From CAYFTL01 sp964346145 (GTDB lineage Bacteria; Bacillota; Clostridia; Christensenellales; Aristaeellaceae), in contig CAYFTL010000003.1 of the NCBI GenBank assembly GCA_964346145.1, positions 21,307 to 85,306 on the forward strand: DNA of 64,000 nt, written 5' to 3'. Made by a program: the position numbers and the translations under genes. The notes under the pieces are model-generated. The model was given only the letters and a program-made list of their open reading frames with translations, had not been told where the DNA came from and made no database searches. Every line of letters starts with the position of its first letter. Position 1 is the stretch's first letter. This document shows, one piece after another, positions 25,801 to 32,791 of this stretch.

Positions 25801-26053
25801 ACATGACTTGTTTGCCGGAAAAAGATTGGGGCAGGGTAATTTGTGTGCGGAATAAGCGTGTGTGGTCGTATGTGCTTTTCCAATTTGAACCCAAGGAAAT
25901 AGGTTCCCAGTCGCTCAACTCTTCGAATTTCATCGGTTCAACAAAAAGCAGTTCTTTGGTTTCCCAGTTTTCGATTGTGTCGATATCTTGATAAACGTAA
26001 GATTCAATCATTTTGAGTTTGTTATCAAGAATGATTCGGCTGGTATACTGCAT
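22841..26053 (-). CDS. GH38 alpha-mannosidase (1070 aa)
   Basis: A long GH38 enzyme of the type that has an N-terminal beta-sandwich of about 230 residues before the catalytic barrel. VGQAHIDTAWLWP (zinc His/Asp), VEMDTNVPSGEAL and FWMPDVFGYSWALPQ (Asp nucleophile) are all present, and VGYGDGGGGP supplies a further active-site loop. No signal peptide is seen, so it is cytoplasmic. The architecture resembles Man2C1-like enzymes that trim free oligosaccharides. It differs strongly from the 832-residue enzyme at 12886, so the two may split different linkages. The promoter at 26129-26157 has an operator-like element immediately downstream, and the ROK repressor gene lies directly upstream on the same strand. 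Confidence 0.94.
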   Translation of the reverse strand: MQYTSRIILDNKLKMIESYVYQDIDTIENWETKELLFVEPMKFEELSDWEPISLGSNWKSTYDHTRLFRTQITLPQSFSGKQVMLVLNLGGEGQVRINGEIISSVTSYVNDDYTTPHLRSRVYIPSKYAAGDTLTIEVEACLNFLEFSYAITLKEQDQFAEYKMKTAFIALVDQDVEQYYFDLRCAVEAMDTFANPMDTLANSNARILDDTVRKIMGSLNSQSFYHKTIYNVINESISQLDLEFDFARFRASIPAARQTLKEGLESIPHQATAMVKFVGQAHIDTAWLWPIKETIRKCGRTFSNVLSLMEKYPEFIFAFSQPQLFAYTEEFYPELFEEVKKKIEDGKIELVGNAWVEMDTNVPSGEALVRQLLYGRQYYLDKFGKASSVFWMPDVFGYSWALPQIMKRSGVDYFFTSKLVNNDTNNFPHSLFMWQGVDGTQILSYLQRINYNGRLNAETLSEIYSLFDQKDVCDSVLMTVGYGDGGGGPSYQMLENAERLKNFPGLPQSEFATSESFFQEAEKVEDKLPVWNDEMYYEFHRGTYSSQADTKKNNRKGELLLRQTEIACSMAHLYLGKPYPTQKLGDIWKIILTNQFHDILPGSSIHQVYLDCDESYRQAFDAATELYNQAIEALTAALSLSDNQIAVWNFLSWTNTAVVEARLKGQFSGIIADDGNTVAATVKQAGDETVFAFEACIPPMSVRVYTATAQQSKQDSTTTNNATTQLLENDYLRVSLDKNGNIISMLDKQSEREVLDTTKLSNLLTIFEDIPHREAAWNIDIEYLNHFWTLQEAESVELVENSAVRSVVRVVRKFNLSTITQDIVLEHNAKRLDFVTHVDWQETQRMLKTAFYADVLATKATYEIQFGAIERPTHWNTSYDRARFEVCGHKWADLSEGLYGVSLLNDCKYGYDIKDNCMRLTLLRSPNYPDPVCDKGTHDFVYSLYPHQGDWRMGNTVQEAYSLNVPLYTATAAPKAETQKLDPFEFVQVNRGNVILDSIKGAEDGNGLIVRVYESQGARCNAHLQLGFTVKEAFECNLMEDIETDITLPNEKRLDFYIKPYEIKTFRLVF

Positions 26054-26110
26054 CTAGATTTCCTCCCTTGAATAAACATATTGGCCAAGAGAAACGAGAC
26101 TCGAATACAT

Positions 26111-26127
26111 AATTAAATTCGTTAACT
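26111..26127. promoter_or_regulatory. Putative ROK operator, site 2
   Basis: TTAAATTCGTTAA at 26113-26125; on the minus strand it reads TTAACGAATTTAA. It begins three bases after the -10 of the second GH38 promoter, at the likely transcription start, a classical repressor position. Confidence 0.55.
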
Positions 26128-26128
26128 T

Positions 26129-26157
26129 ATTCTACGGCTTTATAAAATCAATGTCAA
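26129..26157 (-). promoter_or_regulatory. SigA-type promoter of the second GH38 gene
   Basis: On the minus strand TTGACA (26152-26157), 17-base spacer, TAGAAT (26129-26134). It lies about 75 bases before the start codon. Confidence 0.8.
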
Positions 26158-26164
26158 GATTTAA

Positions 26165-26181
26165 AGTTAAATTTGTTAAGT
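26165..26181. promoter_or_regulatory. Putative ROK operator, site 3
   Basis: TTAAATTTGTTAA at 26167-26179; on the minus strand TTAACAAATTTAA. It overlaps the stop codon of the ROK gene and lies just upstream of the second GH38 -35 box. It shares 12 of 13 bases with site 2. Confidence 0.5.
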
Positions 26182-27327
26182 TCTGTCTTGGAACATATCG
26201 TGCAGCACAGCCATCGCAGCTGTTCGTACCGACGATCGTGCGGCGCTATTGATCACGATCTGCTTGATTGCGGCCGCGCCCAACACGCTGCCCAGTATTT
26301 TGGCGTTCAGTTTTTCTAGGAGGGGAGAACGCCCATGGGCTATGTCACCGGTTAAAATAATCTGTTCTAGATCGTAAAGATTGATTGTGTTGACCAACGC
26401 TGTCGACAGGTAAGTCGCCGCGCGATTGATAATGTCTATGGCTAGATCGGGTGTTTTAGAGGCGCATGCCTCGGTAACCTCCATCCAAGAGTCAAAAGGG
26501 CTACCCTTTAGCAACGCGGGAATGCTGGCATAATTTTCCAAGCAACCACGGTTGCCGCAGCTGCACAAAGGTCCGTCGTAGCTAATGGACATATGGCCGA
26601 CCTCGGTCGCCATACCGTGAACGCCTCTATACAGCTTGTCTTGAACCATTACGCCCGCACCGACTCCGTCGTCTATTTGCAACAACAAAAAGTTGGAAAC
26701 GTTCTTTCCAACACCAAAATATTTTTCTTCCAAAACGCGCGCATTGGTGTCTTTTTCCAGCAAGGTTTTGTAGCCGGTTAGCTTGGTGATTTTGCTGCAT
26801 ATTTTGACTTTATGCCACTGCATAAAATTTGGTGGATTGAGCACGGTTCCACTGATATGATCGACAGGACCGGGCGTGCTGATGCCTATACCCAAAACTT
26901 TATCTTCATCTATATTAAGTTTTTGCTGTTGCTCCAAGATTGTTTTTGCAATCGAATTTAAAATGGCAACCGGATTATATCCACGTTCCAAGGGAATTCT
27001 TTGTTCCAGCAAAACTTCGCCGTCCAAATTTATGGTGCCAATTTCATAATACCGCCGCCGCAAATTTACGGAGAACACAAAGTAAGAGTCGCTTCTGATG
27101 GCCAACTGGATTCGGCGGCGCCCGGAACCTTTATGTTCTAGGGTATCGGTCTCCATAACCAGCTTTGCCTGGATGAGCTCGTCCACGATTTGGGTTATGG
27201 AGGCTCTGGTCAATCCCGTCTGTTGGGATAATTCTACGCGGGAAATTGGGTTGAGTCGAATTAAATTCAATATAAGCTTGCGGTTGGATTCACGCATGAC
27301 CGACGCGTTTGTTGCAGACTTCATCAT
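26176..27327 (-). CDS. ROK family transcriptional repressor (NagC/XylR type)
   Basis: 383 residues; ATG 27327 or the adjacent 27324, behind GAAGGTG. The N-terminal winged helix-turn-helix (about 18-75) includes SRVELSQQTGLTRASITQIVDELIQ in two parts. The ROK domain shows the phosphate-loop region GIGISTPGPVD and the zinc-binding CSCGNRGCLE motif, with TEVGHMSI before it. As in repressors of this family, sugar binding probably releases DNA. It is divergent from the five-gene sugar operon and lies upstream of the second GH38 gene, both of which carry TTAAC(A/G)AAT elements. It is thus the likely local regulator of the island. Confidence 0.92.
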   Translation of the reverse strand: MMKSATNASVMRESNRKLILNLIRLNPISRVELSQQTGLTRASITQIVDELIQAKLVMETDTLEHKGSGRRRIQLAIRSDSYFVFSVNLRRRYYEIGTINLDGEVLLEQRIPLERGYNPVAILNSIAKTILEQQQKLNIDEDKVLGIGISTPGPVDHISGTVLNPPNFMQWHKVKICSKITKLTGYKTLLEKDTNARVLEEKYFGVGKNVSNFLLLQIDDGVGAGVMVQDKLYRGVHGMATEVGHMSISYDGPLCSCGNRGCLENYASIPALLKGSPFDSWMEVTEACASKTPDLAIDIINRAATYLSTALVNTINLYDLEQIILTGDIAHGRSPLLEKLNAKILGSVLGAAAIKQIVINSAARSSVRTAAMAVLHDMFQDRT

Positions 27328-27417
27328 TTCACCTTCCGTAACGACATGTTGTAGTTAATATCATAACATAAATTTTCAAAAAAAATACATATTTCTACAG
27401 AAAATTGAGCGATTCTC

Positions 27418-27446
27418 TTGACACCGTTTTCACAAAGATATAAAAT
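27418..27446 (+). promoter_or_regulatory. SigA-type promoter of the HAD-DHS-PfkB-SIS-epimerase operon
   Basis: TTGACA (27418-27423), 17-base spacer, TAAAAT (27441-27446). It is about 62 bases before the HAD start codon, with the operator-like element directly downstream. Confidence 0.75.
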
Positions 27447-27465
27447 TAATTAGATTAACAAATTA
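27445..27465. promoter_or_regulatory. Putative ROK operator, site 4
   Basis: TTAATTAGATTAACAAAT at 27446-27463, containing TTAACAAAT (27455-27463). It starts at the end of the -10, at the expected transcription start. It closely resembles site 1 (TTAATTTAATTAACAAAT). Confidence 0.55.
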
Positions 27466-27507
27466 TATGATGGACAATAAACCTTGGTTACTTGGAAGGG
27501 GTAGGTT

Positions 27508-28311
27508 ATGGAAAATCCGGATTTGAAATCTAGGCGCAGTACGCCGGTTCGAGCAATTCTGTTTGACTTTGACGGCACAATTTCCACTCTGCGTTGTGGC
27601 TGGGAAGCGATCATGAAACCGTTGATGCTGGAAATGATTGGCGGGCCTATGGGATACAGCCAAGCCCTTGAGCGGGAAGTAGACCAATATATCGACGAGT
27701 CAACCGGAATACAGACCATACATCAGATGAAATGGTTAGCCACGACCGCTCAAGAAAGGGGCTTAAATCCACATGCTCCCAGTGATCCTTGGTGGTATAA
27801 AGCGGAATACAACCGCCGCTTAATGGAAAATGTAAACAACCGTTTGAAAAGCTTGAGGTCTGGTGTCGATTCACCGCACGACTATATCGTTGCCGGTAGC
27901 GTAGATTTTTTGAATGACCTTAAAGAACGTAACGTCAAAATGTACGTCGCCAGCGGAACGGATCACCCGGATGTGGTGAATGAAATTGCAGCGCTGGGTC
28001 TGAAGGATTATTTTGCGTATGTAGCTGGTGCCCCGGTCAATGCTGAAAGCTGTTCGAAGGAAAAAGTAATTGAGCAGTTGATTTCAGACGAAAATTTGAG
28101 CGGGTCTGACTTTGCGGTTATAGGCGATGGAAAGGTGGAAATTGCTTTGGGCAAGCAGGTCAATGCACGCACAATAGGAATTGCCAGCGATGAGGTTGCA
28201 CGATCTGGCCTCAACCGCACAAAATATGAACGGTTGGAAAAGGCAGGCGCGGACGTAATTGTTGGAGATTTTTCAAACAGAGATGAGCTGCTCCGATTTT
28301 TGGGACTGTGA
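27508..28311 (+). CDS. HAD superfamily phosphatase
   Basis: 267 residues; ATG 27508 follows GGAAGGGG. Motif I is ILFDFDGTIS (nucleophile Asp plus acid/base Asp), motif II YVASGTD, motif III a Lys in the CSKEKVIEQ segment, and motif IV FAVIGDGKVEI, where the usual second Asp is replaced by Lys-Val-Glu. It has a helical cap after motif I (about residues 35-110). It probably removes phosphate from a sugar phosphate. As first gene of the operon with a GmhA-like isomerase and an HldE-like kinase, it may be the functional equivalent of the heptose-bisphosphate phosphatase GmhB, although the sequence is not of the compact GmhB type (inference). Confidence 0.82.
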   Translation: MENPDLKSRRSTPVRAILFDFDGTISTLRCGWEAIMKPLMLEMIGGPMGYSQALEREVDQYIDESTGIQTIHQMKWLATTAQERGLNPHAPSDPWWYKAEYNRRLMENVNNRLKSLRSGVDSPHDYIVAGSVDFLNDLKERNVKMYVASGTDHPDVVNEIAALGLKDYFAYVAGAPVNAESCSKEKVIEQLISDENLSGSDFAVIGDGKVEIALGKQVNARTIGIASDEVARSGLNRTKYERLEKAGADVIVGDFSNRDELLRFLGL

Positions 28312-28337
28312 AGGAAGCGAATAGGAGGGGATAGTGC

Positions 28338-29300
28338 ATGAGCCGCAGGGATAAACAGCTGGATTTTTCGAACATAAAAACATATTCTGCTCAAAAACGC
28401 ATTAACTTGGTGCGCATCGACAATCTAAAGCGTCCAGGCCAATACACGCCGGCACAGTGGGGCAGTGAAGATTTTGATGAACTGGTAGAGCGCATAAGGT
28501 CTGCCAAACACGCCGGAAAAGAAATTGTCTTTTCCATGGGGGCTCATGTGATTAAATGTGGTTTATCCCCTTATTTGATCGAATTGATGCGCAACGGTTA
28601 TATCACCCACTTATCGGGCAACGGAGCCTGCAGCATACATGATTTTGAATTGGCTTATTTGGGAGGAACTTCGGAAGATGTGCCCACCGCCATCGAAGAT
28701 GGATCCTTTGGCATGTGGGAGCAAACCGGCCGATGGATGAACGAAGCGCTACAGCAGGGTGCGGCCCAAGGGTACGGCTATGGAGAATCCTTGGCCCGTT
28801 ACATTGATGCCCACCAGGATTGCTTCCCTTATAAAGATGACTGTGTTTTGTACCAAGCATATTTGTTGGATATTCCGACCAGCTACCATATTGCCCTGGG
28901 TACCGATATCATTCACCAACATCCGATTGTGGATTTTGCAGCCATCGGTAAATGCAGCGGAATCGACTTTCACAAAATGTGTTATTCGGTCGCTCATATG
29001 GATCATGGCGTATTTATGAACTTTGGCTCGGGCGTAATCGGCCCCGAAGTGTTTTTAAAGGCGTTATCCATAGCCCGCAACTTGGGCTACCCAACCTTCC
29101 AGATCACGACCGCAAACTTTGATTTGATCGATCTAGGGGACTACAGAAGCAAAATTGGATATGAAAATCCGCAATACTACTATCGGCCGCGCAAAAATAT
29201 CGTTAACCGGCCTGTAAGCCGTGGCGGAAAAGGGTGGCATTTCGTAGGAGATCATCAAGAAACCATTCCGAGTTTGTACAACCGGTTGATGGAGGGATAA
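28338..29300 (+). CDS. Deoxyhypusine-synthase-like protein of unknown function
   Basis: 320 residues; ATG 28338 follows AGGAGGGG. It resembles the deoxyhypusine synthase fold family: GAHVIKCGLSPYLIELMRNG, GNGACSIHDFELAYLGGTSE and NFGSGVIGPEVFLKAL look like NAD-binding Rossmann segments. Other conserved-looking stretches are ALGTDIIHQHP and KCSGIDFHK. True deoxyhypusine synthesis is not expected in bacteria, since eIF5A is absent. Placement between a phosphatase and an HldE-like kinase suggests an NAD-dependent step or a scaffold in sugar-phosphate metabolism. I recognise the family only at this level. The next gene starts 3 bases after its stop. Confidence 0.6.
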   Translation: MSRRDKQLDFSNIKTYSAQKRINLVRIDNLKRPGQYTPAQWGSEDFDELVERIRSAKHAGKEIVFSMGAHVIKCGLSPYLIELMRNGYITHLSGNGACSIHDFELAYLGGTSEDVPTAIEDGSFGMWEQTGRWMNEALQQGAAQGYGYGESLARYIDAHQDCFPYKDDCVLYQAYLLDIPTSYHIALGTDIIHQHPIVDFAAIGKCSGIDFHKMCYSVAHMDHGVFMNFGSGVIGPEVFLKALSIARNLGYPTFQITTANFDLIDLGDYRSKIGYENPQYYYRPRKNIVNRPVSRGGKGWHFVGDHQETIPSLYNRLMEG

Positions 29301-29303
29301 ACA

Positions 29304-30350
29304 ATGTATACTGCCATTCAAGAGCCGCTAAGCCATGGGGAATTTGCTTCGTTGTTAAAATCCATAGATAATGTAAAAATGGGTTTGATAGGCGATCTAT
29401 GCCTGGACGTGTACTGGGCGGCCGATATGCGCTTGAGCGAATTGTCTAGAGAAACGCCTCACTATCCTTTGCCTATCATAGAAGAACGCTATTCGCTCGG
29501 TGGTGCGGGCAATGTTGCGGCCAATCTTGCGGCGCTTAACCCTAGTGAGGTTTGGGCCGTTGGAACGGTGGGCGATGATTGGCGCGCAGACCTATTGATA
29601 CGGGAAATGAATAAAAGGAACATTAACTGTAGTTACGTGTTGCGCAGTCCGGATTTGGTGACCAATACCTACATCAAACCGCTTCGTCATGGAATTTCAG
29701 ACGTGGTTTATGAAGATCCGCGTTTGGATTTTGAAAACAGAAAGGCTTTGTCTTCAGAAAATGAAAAGCGGGTGCTTTTAGCGCTTGAAGAGATGGCCGA
29801 ACAAGTGGACTGCATATGTGTAAGCGATCAAATGAAATTTGGTTGCATTACTCCGGCAGTGCGCCAGAAGCTTTGCCAGTTGGGCGAGGCGGGAAAAATC
29901 GTTATCGTAGACAGCCGCGACCATATTCACGAATATTCGAATGTGATTATTAAGCCCAATGAGGTGGAAATGGTCAAATCCTTTGCTGCGGAAATCGACG
30001 GAGAAATGAGCATTGAGCAGTTGACAGAACTTGCTAAAAAGGTGTCTCTGTGCAATAATCAAGCGGTTGTAACCACCCTTGGGGCTCAGGGGTGTTTGGT
30101 TGTTCAAGGGAGAGATGCACAACGGTGCCCGGCCTACGAAGTAGAACCGCCCATTGATTTTTGTGGCGCGGGGGATTCTTTTTTGTCCGGATTTGCTACC
30201 GCATTGGCCACCGGCAAGGCGGATGCGGTTCAGGCCGCCCAGATTGCTACGATGTGTTCGGCGGTTACAATTAAGAAAATCGGCACTACAGGCACCGCTT
30301 CCCGTGCAGAATTACAGGCACTTTGGGGAAAACGTATTATTGGAGGATAA
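29304..30350 (+). CDS. PfkB family sugar kinase, HldE N-terminal-domain-like
   Basis: 348 residues; ATG 29304 follows GGAGGG. IGDLCLDVYW at the start, RYSLGGAGNVAANLAAL and the active-site DFCGAGDSFLSGF (catalytic Asp in GAGD) define a PfkB/ribokinase-fold enzyme. The order and wording match the kinase half of HldE/RfaE (heptose-7-phosphate kinase) better than fructokinase. There is no C-terminal nucleotidyltransferase domain, unlike HldE. It should phosphorylate a sugar or sugar phosphate with ATP. Its partner isomerase gene follows after 7 bases. Substrate is unknown; heptose-7-phosphate is a hypothesis. Confidence 0.82.
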   Translation: MYTAIQEPLSHGEFASLLKSIDNVKMGLIGDLCLDVYWAADMRLSELSRETPHYPLPIIEERYSLGGAGNVAANLAALNPSEVWAVGTVGDDWRADLLIREMNKRNINCSYVLRSPDLVTNTYIKPLRHGISDVVYEDPRLDFENRKALSSENEKRVLLALEEMAEQVDCICVSDQMKFGCITPAVRQKLCQLGEAGKIVIVDSRDHIHEYSNVIIKPNEVEMVKSFAAEIDGEMSIEQLTELAKKVSLCNNQAVVTTLGAQGCLVVQGRDAQRCPAYEVEPPIDFCGAGDSFLSGFATALATGKADAVQAAQIATMCSAVTIKKIGTTGTASRAELQALWGKRIIGG

Positions 30351-30357
30351 ACAAGCG

Positions 30358-30921
30358 ATGATATCAGATCACAAGGAATTGAATTTGGCTATAGAACGAT
30401 TGATTGACTGCTACAAAAATGGCGGCAAGCTATTAGTCTGTGGCAACGGCGGCAGCGCTGCGGACAGCGCACACATTGTGGGCGAACTGGTGAAAGGATT
30501 TCTAAAGAGAAGGCCATTACCCCAAGAGTGGCAAGGAGAACTGGGAGATACTCCGCTACAAATGGGCTTGCCGGCGATAGACTTAACCGCTCAAGGCGCG
30601 GTTATATCTGCCATTGTAAATGATCTGGGCGGCGAATATATGTATGCTCAGCAGGTATTGGCCTATGCCAACGCTGGGGACATTGTGCTCGGCCTGTCGA
30701 CTTCTGGAAACGCAAAAAATGTTGAGCTGGCCATGAAAGCAGCCAAGGCAAAAGGCGCCTTATGTTTCGGGATGACCGGGGCCGGCGGTGGGCGATTGGC
30801 CGAAATATGCGATATTCTAATTGCATCGCCCGAAACCGAAACCTATAAAGTACAAGAAGATCATATTCAATACTACCATACGCTGTGTGCCCGGGTAGAA
30901 GCAGCTTTTTTTCCGAATTAG
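30358..30921 (+). CDS. SIS domain phosphosugar isomerase, GmhA-like
   Basis: 187 residues from ATG 30358 behind GGAGG; the longer frame back to 30154 only overlaps the kinase gene. LLVCGNGGSAADSAHIVGEL is almost the GmhA/DiaA signature, followed by VLGLSTSGNAKNV, the phosphate-binding Ser/Thr cluster. VQEDHIQYYHTLC near the end corresponds to the C-terminal Gln/His active-site region of GmhA. GmhA converts sedoheptulose-7-phosphate to manno-heptose-7-phosphate. An unusual insertion of about 20 residues (KRRPLPQEWQGELGDTPLQ) follows the first motif. With the HldE-like kinase and HAD phosphatase it completes three of four ADP-heptose pathway activities. A DiaA-like role is unlikely here. Confidence 0.83.
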   Translation: MISDHKELNLAIERLIDCYKNGGKLLVCGNGGSAADSAHIVGELVKGFLKRRPLPQEWQGELGDTPLQMGLPAIDLTAQGAVISAIVNDLGGEYMYAQQVLAYANAGDIVLGLSTSGNAKNVELAMKAAKAKGALCFGMTGAGGGRLAEICDILIASPETETYKVQEDHIQYYHTLCARVEAAFFPN

Positions 30922-30945
30922 TGTGGCATGGAGAGTATAAAATAG

Positions 30946-31794
30946 ATGATATATACGATCGAAAATGAGCGTTATTGTTTGTCTGCAGATACGTTGGGGG
31001 CTGAACTGTCCAGCTTTTACGAGAAACAGACAACGCACGAATATATTTGGCAAAAATCCGATGTATGGCAAGGACAATCGCCCTTGCTCTTTCCGATTGT
31101 GGGAAGATTAAAAGAGGATTGCTACGTCTACAATGGACAAATCTACCATTTGGAAAAGCATGGATTCGCGCGCCGCAGGGAATTTGTTCTGGAAGAGCAA
31201 ACGGCAGAGAGCATGACCTTTTTGCTTTGCGATGATGCCCACACTCGGCAAGCATACCCCTTCTCTTTTGAGCTGCGATTGACCTACAAGATTGCAAAAA
31301 GCGGATTTTCGATAGAGTATCGCGTTACGAACACAAACAATGTGCCCATTTTTTTTTCAATAGGTGCCCATCCGGGATTTTTTTGCGAAATGGGCGATAA
31401 GATTGTTTTTGACCGAGTAGAGACCGTTTCGGCCTTTCAACTAGACGAAAACGCTTTGCGCGCCCAAAAGCTTTATCCGGTGCTAGATCATTCAAAAGAA
31501 ATAGTCTTGACGTCTTCATTGTTTGATCGGGATGCTTTGATCTTCGAAGGCCTGAAATCGCCTGGCGCAACACTGCTCAGGCAAAATGGAAAGAGCGTTC
31601 ACGTGGATTTTGGCGGAGCGCCTTGCCTGGGCATTTGGGCAAAGCCGGGTGGTGTAAATTATGTTTGCATCGAGCCTTGGTACGGGATCGATGATCGCTG
31701 GAACGCTAAACCGGAACTCACCAATAAAGAGCAGATTGTAGAGTTGGGCCCGGCAAACGAGTTCATTTTTCCGGTAACGATCACTGCTATATAG
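30946..31794 (+). CDS. Aldose 1-epimerase family protein (LacX-like)
   Basis: 282 residues. LFPIVGRLKEDCYVYNG and KHGFARRREF contain the conserved Arg and His of galactose-mutarotase-like enzymes of the LacX subgroup. SIGAHPGFFC supplies the second catalytic His, and a late Glu lies in CIEPWYG. It interconverts alpha and beta anomers of free or phosphorylated aldoses in the cytoplasm. It is the last gene of the operon that starts at 27508, 24 bases after the SIS gene. It would fit removal or entry of a free sugar released by the GH38 enzymes. Start at ATG 30946; the ribosome binding site is weak (GGAGAG). Confidence 0.85.
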   Translation: MIYTIENERYCLSADTLGAELSSFYEKQTTHEYIWQKSDVWQGQSPLLFPIVGRLKEDCYVYNGQIYHLEKHGFARRREFVLEEQTAESMTFLLCDDAHTRQAYPFSFELRLTYKIAKSGFSIEYRVTNTNNVPIFFSIGAHPGFFCEMGDKIVFDRVETVSAFQLDENALRAQKLYPVLDHSKEIVLTSSLFDRDALIFEGLKSPGATLLRQNGKSVHVDFGGAPCLGIWAKPGGVNYVCIEPWYGIDDRWNAKPELTNKEQIVELGPANEFIFPVTITAI

Positions 31795-31860
31795 AACTTT
31801 AGCCGGAACAGTATAAAATAATTCAGCAAGCTACAACGGATCGGCGCTAAAATGGCCTTA

Positions 31861-31892
31861 AGATCGTTCGATTTACGAACAATCGTTGATCT
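31861..31892. promoter_or_regulatory. Possible PurBox-like inverted repeat upstream of purC
   Basis: CGTTCG (31865-31870) and CGAAC (31876-31880) face each other in A/T-rich surroundings, giving AAATCGAACGAT on one strand and TTTACGAACAAT on the other. This resembles the PurR box core (CCGAAC flanked by A/T). The spacing is shorter than the usual two-box arrangement, so the match is tentative. A purR gene lies at 49642. Confidence 0.35.
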
Positions 31893-32036
31893 GCTTTAAT
31901 AGTCTGTACTTTCGGCAACTGATACTTGCAAAAAAAGCAACCAAAGCGTAACATGAAAAGTAGTATAAAGTAAGTTTTTCTGTCGCATAATAATTTTAAT
32001 GAGCAAATGAGAAAAAGAAGAAAGGAAGAAAGGTAA

Positions 32037-32714
32037 ATGAATCTTATATGTAAGGGAAAGACAAAAGATGTTTACGATCTGGAAAACGGAACCTATCTTC
32101 TAAAGTTTAAGGATGACGCGACTGTCGACTCGGAAGGCAACCTGGATCCCGGCGGAAATGCTGTTGGAGCATCCATCGAAGGACTTGGAAAGGCTGCCTT
32201 GCATCTATCTAAGTATTATTTTGAGAAAATTAATGCTGCCGGCGTATTCACCCATTACATTAGCTGCGATCTAGATGCAACCACTATGACTGTGCGCCCG
32301 GCGACGGTTATCGGTAAAGGCTTGGAGGTCATCTGCCGGCTCAAGGCTGTGGGCAGTTTTCTGCGGCGTTATGGCGACTATTGCACGGAAGGGCAAGATT
32401 TGGACTCTTTGGTTGAGATCAGCCTAAAGGATAACGAGCGTGGTGATCCTTTTATTACGCGGGAAACCTTGGAAATGTTGGGCATCCTCAGTTCTGCCGA
32501 ATACGATGATCTGGTAGTTCGCGCTAAAGAGATCACCGCTATAATTCGCGATGATTTGGCCGATAAAGGCTTGTCATTGTATGATATCAAATTTGAATTT
32601 GGCCGGATTGATGGCAAAGTTGCACTGATTGACGAGTTCTCTTGGGGAATTATGCGCGTTTACAAAGACGGAAAATGGCTGCAACCCTTTGAGTTGAGCC
32701 AGTACTTCGCGTAG
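32037..32714 (+). CDS. purC: SAICAR synthetase (phosphoribosylaminoimidazole-succinocarboxamide synthase)
   Basis: 225 residues, slightly shorter than the usual 235-240. It ligates aspartate to CAIR with ATP in purine synthesis. GKTKDVYDLENG at the N-terminus is the family's nucleotide-binding opening. CRLKAVGSFLRRYG and LYDIKFEFGRIDG match the substrate-binding signature. IDEFSWGIMR replaces the common DEISPDTCR: the Pro-Asp-Thr-Cys/Ser part is changed to Trp-Gly-Ile-Met, as in a divergent subgroup. The ATG at 32037 follows AGGAAG/AAAGG. It is monocistronic, ended by a terminator at 32746. The other pur genes are elsewhere. Confidence 0.93.
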   Translation: MNLICKGKTKDVYDLENGTYLLKFKDDATVDSEGNLDPGGNAVGASIEGLGKAALHLSKYYFEKINAAGVFTHYISCDLDATTMTVRPATVIGKGLEVICRLKAVGSFLRRYGDYCTEGQDLDSLVEISLKDNERGDPFITRETLEMLGILSSAEYDDLVVRAKEITAIIRDDLADKGLSLYDIKFEFGRIDGKVALIDEFSWGIMRVYKDGKWLQPFELSQYFA

Positions 32715-32745
32715 TATAATATAATTTAGGGTAGCATAGAGAAAG

Positions 32746-32787
32746 ATGCTCCGGCTTGCGATTGTGATCAAGCTGGAGCATTTTTTG
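32746..32787 (+). terminator. Intrinsic terminator of purC
   Basis: ATGCTCCGGCTTG (32746-32758) pairs with CAAGCTGGAGCAT (32769-32781, one G-U), followed by a T-run. Confidence 0.88.
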
Positions 32788-32791
32788 CGGT

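Noticed and set aside
28338..29300. True deoxyhypusine synthase
   Set aside because: Bacteria lack eIF5A, and the gene sits in a sugar-phosphate operon; only the fold family is supported.
30154..30357. N-terminal extension of the SIS protein
   Set aside because: It overlaps the end of the PfkB kinase gene; ATG 30358 has GGAGG and fits the family length.
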